This document shows, piece after piece, positions 50,566 to 61,341 of a DNA stretch of 64,000 nucleotides. Numbering within the stretch: position 1 is the first letter of the stretch; each line of letters begins with the position of its first letter. The notes under the pieces were generated by a model. That model was not told the origin of the DNA. It was given only the letters and a program-made list of their open reading frames with translations, and did not search any database. Source of the stretch: Lepiota brunneoincarnata. Lineage: Eukaryota > Basidiomycota > Agaricomycetes > Agaricales > Agaricaceae. The DNA lies in contig JAEBUN010000024.1 in assembly GCA_023014365.1 (NCBI GenBank), forward strand, positions 124,001 to 188,000. Direction: 5' to 3'. The position numbers and the translations under genes are program-made.

Positions 50566-53500
50566 ATGACCACCGCACCCAAATTCCCCATTGACCTCAA
50601 ACCCACCCCGGGATTCTGTGTCAAATCTAGCACAGTCACTCCTGCGACCCTTCCTCCACCCGCTCGGACTGATAACAGTCTCATTCTCGAACCTACTGCA
50701 CCCACCATCGTCCCTGCCGGAAGAAAAGTCTTTATCAACATCTGCTACGATAAGAATGTGCCTCCGCCACCTGCTGCCGACGAGGATGTTGTGAAACGCG
50801 CTATGGACACGCATAAACCAAATGAGGACGCATACTATGTCCCTGTAGTCGTCTCACAACCTAGGCAAGACAACGATAAAGGTCAGTTGTTCGTCGGCGC
50901 CCCTCTCTTCCTAATTCGCTTTATCATCTTATCATTGGTCGCTGTGCCCTTCGCACACACATCAATTCAATTTTGATATTTTGCTGTTATCCCCCTGTTG
51001 CAGAATCCACTTGTAATGTTGAGTCTTCTATCGCTGGCTTAGCCCCCCGGCGGAAGACTCTTCCTGATTCCGGCCTGATCTCTCCAGCTTGGCTCTTTTC
51101 ACGACTTTCTTCTCAATTCTAGCTTTTGAGAGAAACTCGAATTCCGTCCAGTGTGGCCATCAGGAAACTTGGTATTATTTTTATCTCAGTCACTTCTGAC
51201 CATCGTTAGATGGCGCAGAACCCTCCGATAGACATGGAGGCGATGGCTTGTAGGGTCATCAGCGGCCACGAAGGCATTGTCCCCCGCAAGCGGGCTCAAC
51301 TACCCCAGATGCTAACGCTGTCTTCTGGCTGTCTTCGAGGCTTGTTGTCACATGATCCTTTGCGCATTGCAGGGACCAATAGTTTCAATGGCATGGTCAT
51401 GGCATGCAGCTGGAGAAGTCTGTTGTGAATATTTCTCACCCACATGTTATGTTCGTTTGGCGGTTCTCCATCCACGATTAACTTTGATCCTATTTTGATC
51501 CTCTCCTGTTGCGGGAGCCCGTTACTGACAAAATGAATTCACACTATGGCATCACTGCATTGTGTGAATGTAGCCGGAAGTCCAGCCTTAGTTTTTGATT
51601 GTGTGTACAACTCAACATTAAAATCGCGAACACTTAGGGACGCCGAATTCAAGATCTTCCTAGTCGGTGAGTGAAGTCTAATATGCCACCGGTCGCCCTC
51701 CCCCATTTCCCTCCCCGTTATCTCTTCGGTGGATTGCGTTTCGATGGAGTGAAATCCTATCGAAAGATCCAGCAGATCCGCGTGATGACTCCTATCTGTT
51801 ACTACTTCGATCCACGTTCCTCCGGGTGCTATTCCACATACGAGCACCCCTGCCCAACTGGTTTGTTTCAGAGGATTTCGGGTTGGGGGAGCTGAGCCGC
51901 GGCCGGGAATACGGAGGCAACTGCGGTATATCGAGCTGCTCTCTCGCTCGCTCGCTCAAGTTGACAACTCTAAACACTTCTTTTCATCTCCGGTGCATTG
52001 TCATCCGCTTCGTCCGGTTCGTTGGTGACCCTGGGATCTATTTTTACTATAATTGGCTTTTCTTATCCACTCGTACATCTTCATTTGCGACTTGCGGCTG
52101 TGTTTCGTACGCGGAGATGGGTGCGGGTTGGTGGCTCACTATACATTGCACACACACCGTGCATGTACTGGTTCTTGATCGCTGTGCCGTTTTGTGACAA
52201 TGATCTATTTTTAGGGTCCCGCACGCGGATGGATTGTGTGGATCTCTCGAGGGAACGGGCGCCTCTTCTATCTTTCTATTGCCTGAGGAACGGTTTAACT
52301 ACTGGGCACCGTGGAAGGCTGTAGGTGTGGCCTTGACGAATACATCTGTGGCCTGTTCCTTTGCCCCCGTTTGTTCGAGCGGGTTACATTGGAGGAGTAA
52401 CCTGATTCTCTGACTCTTGACAGGAGTCACGACGGGAGTCGCTGGATTGGTAGGATGGTTGACAGCAGGAGAACTCGAATTTCGAGGGCTCTCACCGGCG
52501 CCCGTATCCGGCCACTATCCCTGTGCGGCGCACTGACTGTCTGATTACCGGGACTCCATAATCAACAAACGAGAGGTTGGTCTAGGAGTACCTGTGGATG
52601 GTTATTGCAGCCGGGTTCCATTTCTGTCCTCTGCCGCTGTGCCGCTTTGGCGAGAGATGAAGCGTCGAGGGTCTGACAGGTGGTTTGCACCCACCATCCC
52701 CACTCCTCGCGTCATCGTATATCGGCTTGTCTTGTTCGCAACCTCCGAGTTGATGGTACATATCTATTTTAAAGAATATGTCTCCATTCTTTTCGTCGAC
52801 TCGGCCTATTTTGTCTTTTTTTCTTTTTTAGGAAGTTTTGCTATTTTCGCGGATGCTGCAGAACCTCTCATTCCGGCTCTGCTGGGTTCGGCTGGAAAAG
52901 GCTGATGGTTGGTGGCGGAACCGCGTACGCGCCCGCGGGCCGAGACCAATCCCGTCTCAGCGTCATGCACCATTCACACCTGCGTGCTTGCAGTCATTTT
53001 GCCAGGAGTCAGGGGGTTGTCCGGAGCTTGCTTCAAGGAGTTGCATTGGCAGCAAATCTTGCTGCGAATAAGATAAAGAACTATACCCGGATGACCTGAG
53101 TAATCGGGCATGGAGATGTATGTGGTGAAGTCGATGATTATCACCATCGGTCATCGTGTTTTCTACCGAACGATGTGTTCTGCTGGTGAGGGTGGGTTGC
53201 AGGAGTCGGTTGAACTTTGTTGCTCCTGCGTCGCTGCTCTTTGCATCCTCCTGCCTTGATAATTCATCACAATTGATTGGCATTTCGGCTCTTGCTTCGA
53301 GATCTATTTTTAGACCCTCCACCTCTTTATTTTGTTCTGGTTCTTCCGTTATACCCCGATGGTTGCATGAACATGCTCGCTGACAGTTTTGTGGTTTGGT
53401 ACACTGGTTCTAGAATTGTCCTTGCAGAGGATTGAAGGACAGACATCGCTCGTGCTATCGAGGCAGATTGGAACCCCTAATATTGTTGCGAAAGGGAGGC

Positions 53501-54250
53501 TCGAGCCAAGGAGGGTATGGGTGCCCGCATGGCTTGCTATCGGTAAGCCCGAAGGTTCGGAGGAGGATGGCAAAAGCGGAGATCAGGCGGAAAAGTGGAA
53601 GGGTAAGAAGCTGATTGAGGAGATTGATGTATCAGAGGACAAGCGAAGGGGGAACGAGGATGGCTCGGCATCGAACATATTACCGAAGTTGAAAGGCATC
53701 TTGAAGCATGGGGGACCGAAGGCTTCTTCCGCTGTTGCTGCCGGGGCTGGGAGTGCACCGGCTGCGATTTCAAAGGAGGTTTCCGTGAAAAATGTACCTA
53801 TGAAGTCGCGAAGGCCCCTTTGGAGTTGGGAGAAAGGAGTCGACGAGAGGCTCAACATTATGATAGATGTCCCCAAGGAGGTAAGATCTTGTATTATCCT
53901 CACTTTATTCGTAGACGCTCAAACGCTTTTTTCTCTTTATTTAGACGCCATATGAAGTCATAGCCAACTCTACGCTAGATATAGAGCCACGCAGACTCAT
54001 TCTGCACATCCCAGTATCAACCAAGACACCATCTCTTGATCTCGACCTGGACCTGAGCAAGTCGGATGCAGAGATTGCAGCAAGTGCACCTGGGTCGGTA
54101 ACAGCTGCAGGCTTCCATGGATCTGGTGAGGATGATCAAGGGAAGGAGGCAGCTGGTATGCTTTTGCTCAAGAGGCAAAGGGACTTCGATGTGGATGCAG
54201 CATCTGCAGAGTGGAGAGTCGCAGAAGGCAAGGTGGTGGTGCGTACCTGA
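50566..54250 (+). CDS. PIH1: PIH1-domain protein (R2TP chaperone subunit, Nop17 type)
   Basis: Four exons (50566-50881, 51574-51666, 53414-53880, 53945-54250), 393 residues, phases all matching. The PIH1 N-domain shows FPIDLKPTPGFCVKSS, GRKVFINICYDKNVPPPP and YYVPVVVSQPRQDNDK; the middle has GSPALVFDCVYNSTLKSRTL, EFKIFLV, then ELSLQRIEGQTSLVLSRQI and TPNIVAKGRLEPR. The C-terminal CS-like domain reads PYEVIANSTLDIEPRRLILHI. In the family PIH1 joins Rvb1/Rvb2 and Tah1 to help HSP90 assemble snoRNPs, RNA polymerases and PIKK kinases. The introns after exons 1 and 2 are 692 and 1747 nt, far above the 45-60 nt usual here. Confidence 0.88.
50882..51573 (+). other. Enlarged intron 1 of PIH1 (692 nt)
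   Basis: It begins GTCAGT and ends GAATGTAG. It contains several AG and GT sites that could define smaller introns and extra exons, but no frame in it resembles PIH1 sequence. Close to its 3' end is a perfect 8-bp inverted repeat, ATTCACAC at 51537-51544 and GTGTGAAT at 51562-51569. I see no transposase gene. Confidence 0.6.
51667..53413 (+). other. Enlarged intron 2 of PIH1 (1747 nt)
   Basis: It begins GTGAGT and ends GTTCTAG, and the flanking PIH1 codons join in frame (EFKIFLV to ELSLQRIE). Plus-strand frames inside (51826-52197, 51998-52324, 52594-52905) have no recognisable domain and lack protein-like balance. I see no terminal repeats or tRNA. A nested gene, an old element relic or alternative exons remain possible. 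Confidence 0.6.
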
Positions 54251-55437
54251 TTGAGGTCCGAGGGAGGTGCTTCCCGCTGAGAGCGGCTGTGCTAATGGAT
54301 GTGAAGAAGCCTTGGATTTATACCTTGTCCCGGGAGCAGAAGGGGGCCCATGGGGGTTTTGAGGAGTCGCGCTTAGGGACAATACTACCGATGAGTTTGA
54401 ACGTTGTAGATAAACATCGATTAGTCAACGTCAGAGAGTTATAAAAGGCGTGCGTTTGCTCTCCGAAGTGGGTGTGCTAACATGCTTGTTAGTGACATCC
54501 TAGATACTCGGGTGAGCGATCGCTCCGACTTTGGAGCAGAACCGAGCTATTTGTGATGTTGTTAATTATCCGCCTCCTCGCTTGCATTAGAGTGCTAGCT
54601 TGAATCATGTCAAGGCCGGTAGACAAAAATATCGGTGTAAGATTATCTCAGTCTGGTAGACTAGGTATTAACTATTACCACTGTGGAAGAAGAATGGGCG
54701 AGGTCTACAGAATACAGGGTGTCGTTGCAACGTCTAAGGACGGGAAATCTGGCCGTTGGGTGTGCAGAGCTACTTTCGTTGCAAGGTTCTGGTCGAACCC
54801 TTCTTCTCCTTCAGCCTATCATAGCAGAGCAAATTGGTCGCCGGATCGTGGAGATTGGTGGAAGCTTACGTTGTTAGCCACGGACTTGGAAGTAATGAGA
54901 GTAGAGGGTAGTGATTAAGCTAAAGGCTCAGATAAACATGGTTTCCTATTTTTGTCGTTTTCTTGAGCGATTGCGGAGGAGATGTGGGCGACCGAACATG
55001 TAAAAATCAGTGTCAAGGTTATTCCGTCCCGTTCTGAACTGCTCAACTCAATGGTTCGCGTGTCTTGGCCAGGGTTCTCCAGGGCCGTACGTACAGGGCG
55101 TACAACGTCAGTGAGATGATTGTTCCCGTTTTGCCTTGCGGTGCTCAGGGTGGGCCGTCCCGTTTTTAGTAGGTTCTGAAGGTGAATAGATTCAAGGTAC
55201 AAGTACACAAAGAGGGCACAAGTCCATACTGTACAGTGGCATATAGAAATAAACATACAACTATGAGATACCCTACCCAAAGGCGGGGCGATGCAGTGTA
55301 CGTCAGACCAGCTGGCATCTGTCGCAAAAATCAAGAAAAAAGAAGCAAAGGGTAGTAGAGTAACAACGATGGGATGGATAGACATGAGAGGATGGGCCGG
55401 TCGGGCCCCGGTATGTCATGGCAACATGTCGTCGCAC
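54251..55437. other. Region between PIH1 and the LIM gene; one weak ORF
   Basis: An ATG-started plus frame at 54607-54918 (103 codons) has no recognised motif and no spliced partner; I list it only as a possibility. The rest holds nothing I recognise and should include both 3'-UTRs. Confidence 0.3.
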
Positions 55438-56886
55438 TTAACCGCCCGCTTTCCCGAGCAGGGCATAACCACTTCCCTGGGGCCCGTGAAGCTAAAATAT
55501 ACACGGTCGGCGAAGTGATACGGGCAGGTACGAAAGGATAAATGAGCTGACCTTGCTGTAGCAACGTACACAGAGGGGGTCGCCGTCATGGTCACGCAAA
55601 CGGTTGGAGTCGAGGAGGGCGTTGCATTCGTAACAGCGGAGGCAGTTCTTGTGCCAAGTTTTGCCAACCGCTTTGACCTAGGAAACATCATCAGTTTTCT
55701 TGGTTTGAGCCAAGTGAAGAACCTGCCTGCTCTGCAAAATAGACACGCTGAGAGCATTTCGGGCAGAGAGGTGTCTCGCCACCCCACTTTCGCGGTGAAC
55801 CCGTTGGTGTCCCAGTTGTGTTGATTCCGACTCTGCCACCTAGAGCAGCACCATACCGAGTTCCAGTGGTTGTTTGCACCAGGGGGTTAATGCCCTCCTT
55901 TTCCAAGAGACTAATTGCGGCTGAGGCGGTGTTATTGTTCTTTGTGAATGTTAAGGAGACTTTGGGTTCGGTGGGCGAGGTATTCATATTGTGCAGGGAG
56001 CTGAGGGAGCTTGCGGGCTTGTAACCGGGGAGGCTGGGAGGAAGAGGAAGAGAGCGGTTCAAAGTTGGGGAAGATGAGTCAGGGAGGGGAGCGAGAGCGT
56101 CGTGTGCCTCATCTGCGTCGTGAAGTGTTCCGGTACCCAGAGTGTTAGGTTGGGACTCCTGAACATCATCCAGAGAGGAATGGATGGACTGAACGAAGCT
56201 GGAGGAAGTAGGGCTAGCTTGCAGCGAATGGGTTGGTTGTAGTTGGGGCAAGACAGAGGGTATGCCGGTGTTGGCTCGTCTGACTCCGATGGGTGAGATT
56301 ACGCGGGACGATGGAGGAGGTGAGGGGGTGGTCCCTGCAGTCCTGCTTGGGGTTGGGGTAGGAGAAGTAGAGGTGTCTCGGACAGGGAGATTGGCCTGTC
56401 GGAGATCTCGAGTGCCGAAGTTTCTGGCATGGCATGACTTGCTATAGCAAAACTATCAGTGACCAGGGGGTAGTTGGTCGGACTCGTCCGCACCAATAAG
56501 GCTGGAAATGAGTCAGTGCATGGTCTCAATGCAGATAGGCGGTGTTCACCTCTCGGTCATGTTCGAGCAGGGTGTAAGAATCGAGGCGCTTCCTGCATAT
56601 CATGCAGGAAAGACATGGCTACGGTCAGATTAGCAGTGTGTGACTTATTTTGAGTATTAGATTGACCTTGTGATAGAGCTATAGAGACAGTCGGGAAGTG
56701 TAGAACAGGGAAGCGAGAGATGAGGGGGGGTGACATACCTTCCTACCTGGGCCCATGACCTCATAGGTTGTCAGCTTGGAAAGACAAAAAAGAGAAAAGA
56801 CCGGATTACTGCACACACACCTGTTCAGCAGCATATACTGCCTTTGAACATCTTGGGCAGACTGGAGAGCCTCCAAACGGGTGCAT
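55438..56886 (-). CDS. Two-LIM-domain protein
   Basis: Start ATG 56884-56886 (MHPFGGSPVCPRC), stop TAA 55438-55440. LIM1 is CPRCSKAVYAAEQ, VMGPGRK, LYHK, PCLSCMICRKRLDS and YCKSCHARNFG, built from small exons including one of 21 nt (56739-56759) and one of 12 nt (56667-56678). A Ser/Pro-rich linker of about 150 residues follows. LIM2 is CPKCSQRVYFAEQ, VKAVGKTWHKNCLRCYEC and DPLCVRCYSK, and the protein ends GYALLGKAGG, like small CRP-type LIM proteins. LIM domains are paired zinc fingers for protein contacts, usually at actin structures or in the nucleus. The intron after the second AEQ uses a GC donor. An upstream in-frame ATG at 56988 would add 34 residues. Confidence 0.85.
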
Positions 56887-57090
56887 TTTATGTTTTGCTT
56901 GTGGAGGGGTAGAACTGTGACCGAATATGGGAGTTGACTGAAAGAGGAAATGATCGATAGCGGACATTGAAAATGTGAAAGATGGCACATCTAATCAGCG
57001 CAAGTATTTAATAAAATCCCACAGCTTTTCTCCTCCGCCCCCCGCCCCCCTACCCTCACCCTCGTCCCATACATCCATACATCCTTGACC
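56887..57090. promoter_or_regulatory. Shared promoter of LIM gene and eIF5A
   Basis: 204 bp between divergent starts, with a C/T-rich stretch just upstream of the eIF5A ATG, as is common in highly expressed fungal genes. Confidence 0.45.
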
Positions 57091-57922
57091 ATGTCCGAAG
57101 ATGAGCACCAAACTTTCGAACAGGTATTTTACCACCCCACCATCTCTCCCCCGCTCTATCTCATCGATCGTTCAATGATCTTCTGGTAAGGCCAGCGCAG
57201 GTGCCTCGCTCACCTACCCCATGCAATGCTCTGCTCTTCGCAAAAATGGACACGTCGTGATCAAGGGTAACACCTCTTTTTCTGGTCGCCTCATGTGCCC
57301 GTATCATCCTGACCCCGGCCGTTAGGTCGTCCATGCAAGATTGTCGACATGTCGACCTCAAAGACGGGGAAGCACGGTCACGCCAAAGTCCACCTTGTTG
57401 CTCTTGATGTGAGTTTGTATCCCTCGTACCTCGGGATTTCTGATGCTATCAGGTCGGTGGTTTCAGATCTTCACTGGTAAAAAACTGGTTAGTATTTGAC
57501 CCGTCAACTTGTATCTCGTGACACAAAATGAATGCGCGAGGCCGTTAACAGGAGGATATCTGTCCTTCTACGCACAACATGGATGTTCCCAATGTTCAAC
57601 GTACTGAATACCAGCTTGTGAGCGAGTATGATTACCGCAGCGGGTGTGCTTGATTCTGACTCACTTCTAGGTTAACATCGACGATGGCTTTTTGAACCTC
57701 ATGCTGCAGGATGGAACTCCGAAAGATGATGTCCGTGTTCCCGAAAGTGATTTTGGCAAGCAGATCGAGAGTGATTTCAATGAGGGCAAGGATCTCCTCA
57801 TTACAGTAATTGCTGCTATGAACGAGGAGCAGGTGCGTGATTTCGTTGCATCGTGAGAATGGGTCCGGTTGACGATTTCGCAGGCCATCTCTTGCAAGGA
57901 AGCTCCAAAGGGCTCCGGCTAA
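57091..57922 (+). CDS. TIF51: Translation factor eIF5A
   Basis: ATG 57091 ([11 protein letters not shown]), stop TAA 57920-57922, about seven short exons, near 160 residues. The hypusination loop reads [19 protein letters not shown]; the Lys in KTGKHGH is the modified residue in this family. Downstream are [18 protein letters not shown] and [19 protein letters not shown]. The C-terminal domain ([20 protein letters not shown]) ends in a short basic tail. eIF5A carries hypusine and relieves ribosomes stalled on proline-rich stretches. The many introns early in the gene are typical of conserved basidiomycete genes. Confidence 0.92.
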
Positions 57923-58251
57923 TTTATGCGCATATGTCTCTGCGGTTGGCAGGATTTCTTGGACCCGATCTTGGTCACCAGTCTCTATTTTATGTTGCCT
58001 GGCTCAAGTGGTCACTATATTGCCCTTACCTCGTTCATGTATTGAATCTCTTAAAGTTTACATTGTGAATCTGTCACGTGATTCAGTGCCTCGGCGAATT
58101 CGTGCCTTGGTTACCCCTGGTGCAAATGAAAGTCTTGTTCACACAGGCGTGGAGAGAAAACGAAATAAAATTCCGGATGGTCAACCTGCTTTCTTTCCCC
58201 TTTTCCCAGAGTCCCAGCTCGACCCACCCAGCAGGGTTTTGACCTGTCACA
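57923..58251. other. Region between eIF5A and GMC oxidoreductase 2
   Basis: Tandem arrangement: eIF5A 3'-UTR and upstream sequence of the next gene. No clear TATA box. Confidence 0.4.
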
Positions 58252-60937
58252 ATGTTGTGCACTCGTTTCATTGTCTCCTCTATCTCCTTTGGCTTCGCTT
58301 CCGCCATACTCCTCGATCTCAACTCTTCCGCTTCCATAGGGAAGCAACTGCTGAATGCCAACCAATTCGAGTACGTCTCTCACCGTTTCCAACCATACTA
58401 GAGTGCTCAATTTTCCGAAGCTATGTATGCTGCCAATACAACAGATTCACTTCTCAATTTCTGACCCCGTCACAGATCGTTGTTGGTGGAGGAACCACCG
58501 GGTTGACTGTGGCCCGTCGTCTGTCTGACGACTCGTCAAAGAAGGTCCTTGTCCTTGAGGCAGGGAGATCAGGCGTTGCAGAGTCTGTCCTTCTTCCTCG
58601 TTTCTGATTCCCTTGGGCCCGTAGATTAACTCGTACATCCCCAGCCCACTCGTAACTATTCCCCAGAGGTCTTTCTCGTTTATTGCGACGGATATCGACT
58701 GGTTTTACTTTGTATGGACCAATGCATTCGTTTAGGACTTATGGCTGATAAAATCTGAATTAGACTACCCCTCAACCTCACGCTGCCGGGCAGGAGATCA
58801 ACTTGTCCCAGGGCAAGGTAAGATAATCAATTTCATGTCCAACTCAACTGATGTTCGAGTTTCTGCCCCATAAGATCCTTGGTGGTGATAGTGCTGTCAA
58901 CGGTTTAGCATGGAACCGGCCTCACAAGGTCGACTGGGATGATTTCGAGAAATTGGGCTCGCACGGTTGGAACTGGAACAACCTTTACACCGCTTCGCGC
59001 AAAGTGAGTATCTGTACTCAATTTCGTACGCCACAGCGTAACGACTATCAACACAGTCAGAGAACGTGAATATTCCGGCACCCGATCTCGTTAAGGAATT
59101 CGGGTACATGGTGATCCCTGCCTCCCACGGGAACAATGGTCCTGTTGACTCTTCCTTCCCTCCAGTTTTTCCCCCTGTATGTGCCAAACAATGAGCCTGA
59201 CACGACAAGCATTTGACGCACACGTTCACAGCCAACATTTAAAATTCATTACGGCCTCAACTGAACTTGGACACCGGTTCAACCTGGACCCTTACCGTGG
59301 AGACAACAATGGAGTCTGGTTCGGATTATCCTCGCAGACAAGGCGTAATGTCCGCGAATCTGCTGAATTTGCCTATCGTATGGAACGAACCGTAACTCCT
59401 CGAGTCCCATTTCCACTGACATGCGAGGAATCATTCATAGTTGATCCTATTCTCCAGAGGAGCAATCTCATTGTGTTCTCCCATGCGATTGTTACGAAAC
59501 TGGACGTCTCATCTGGGTCCTCGGGTAATGTGAAAAGCACTGGTGTTCGCGTCGGGTTCCCGGACGGCTCGGAATCTGCTGCAAAAATAAAAAACTCCGG
59601 AGAGGTCGTGTTGACCGCCGGATCAGTTCGGACACCGCAGCTTTTGGAACTATCAGGTATCGGAGACGAAAGGATCCTTAACAAGTTGAATATTCCAGTC
59701 AAGGTTGATTTGCCTGGCGTTGGTGAAAACTATGAGGATCAGTAAGCAGCAACAGTTTTGGAATGGGCGTAGGTTTGGTTACTGACTTCTTTAACGCAAT
59801 TAGTACCCTCACTATCTTGACGTACAAGCTCAAACCCGGCTTCCTCTCCTTCGATGCTCTGGGATATAATGAGACTTTGCGCAATGAGGTGTGCTTTGAC
59901 TCCATCATTTGCGCGGCTGGTTTACATTTTCCTACACAGCAACAAATGCTTTACGATTTCAAACGCGAAGGATGGTTGGTGAGTAGTTATACCACTTAGA
60001 CTGATATTCCAACTGAGCTTTTAGACTTTTGCCAACGGTGTTTTCAATATGGCGTCCGCTGCTACCGTCTTGACCCGGGAGGAGCTCAAGAAGGCTGCTC
60101 AGATCCTTAAGGAGAAGCCTTCCTTTGTTCCTCAGGACCAGTTTGAGCTCATCAAGCAAAAAGTTTTTGGTGGCGTTCCTCAGGCTGAGTTCCTCTTGGT
60201 GCGTCGCGGGGAAAGTTGATGCGAACGGGTCACTCTAATGATTGATGCGCTTAGTTCAATTCCTTCTCCGGGGGAGAGGTCAAACTTCCCAACACCAGCT
60301 ATGTTTCCATGGCCATTACTCATCTTCACCCGTTATCCCGTGGTAGTATCGTGCGTGCTGATCTGGTGACAAACTAAGCATGCATTTTTCACACACTCCC
60401 CTAGCACATTAATACTACCTCCATCAACGACCACCCTGTTATCAACCCCAACGTCCTCGCATCAGAGTGGGATACATGGTTCTTGGCAAAGGCTACTGCG
60501 TACGGCCGCAGATTCTTTGAGACTCCGTCCTTCAGGGAAATATTTGACCCTGTCGAGATTTTTCCCGGTCCTCAAGTGACTACTCAGGCACAGTGGGAGC
60601 AGTTCATTAAAGATAACATTAACATTGGGGTAGGTGTCGTTTTTATAGTTATTCCGAGCCAAAACTGTTGACGCGCGTGGCTCGTAGTATCATTCGATTG
60701 GCACTTGCTCTCTCTTGCCAAGGTCGAAGAACGGTGTCGTCGATCCTAACTTGAAGGTTTACGGCACAAACAATATCCGCGTTGCAGATTTATCCGTTAT
60801 GCCCATGCACGTTTCTGCTCATACACAGGTCAAAACCTCATTCTTTTACTCTGAGATAGCTTCGCTCATGCCTTTCCACCCAGACCTCGGCATATGCCAT
60901 TGCAGAGCGCGCTGCCGAACTCATCAAATCGACCTGA
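58252..60937 (+). CDS. Secreted GMC-family flavin oxidoreductase 2
   Basis: ATG 58252, TGA 60935-60937, more than ten exons. A signal peptide (FIVSSISFGFASAILL) precedes the FAD fold: VVGGGTTGLTVARRLSDD and VLVLEAGRSG. Then INSYIPSP, FSFIATDIDWFYF and TTPQPHAAGQEI join after splicing. GKILGGDSAVNGL replaces the usual GGSS. Later parts are EVVLTAGSVRTPQLLELSG and GVGENYEDQ; the C-terminus has both catalytic histidines (YHSIGTCSLLPRS and MHVSAHTQ) and TSAYAIAERAAELI. The join just before the Gly-rich motif is uncertain (an expected Asp-Phe is missing in the simplest splice). It is only distantly similar to oxidoreductase 1, so the two are not a recent tandem duplicate. Confidence 0.85.
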
Positions 60938-61341
60938 TAGCTATTGTCCATCTTAGTGTGGGTGTGCTGACCGAGTTTTACATGTTGGACATCTTTTTCG
61001 ATGGAAGAAATCATCTATGCTATGGCCTTTGTGCTTCGTTTAAGCAACTCAAGGTCACCATGTGTTTAAGACCCGTGATTTACCGTGCATAGTATCGTTA
61101 TACAAAGTCGGTTTAAATGTTATTGGTTCGTTACTCATACTTACGCTTAAGTCCACTGCCTGCAAAGTCTTGGGGATGAGGAAAAATCAAAGTGAAATAC
61201 GGTAATCGAATGGCATTGGAGACATGACAGGGACGACAGCCATGCACGTGTAGATACCATACAAATGTCAAATGCTCATGAATGGACAATCGTGCTTAAA
61301 ACATATACCTGCAGCCCAAATGATATCTAAGAAAGGAAAAG
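60938..61341. other. Convergent 3' region
   Basis: Between the stop codons of GMC oxidoreductase 2 and the TAF8-like gene. Nothing else recognised. Confidence 0.45.

Noticed and set aside
53537..53903. Minus-strand ORFs across 53.5-53.9 kb
   Set aside because: They are antisense to PIH1 exon 3, whose plus-strand product is clearly recognisable.
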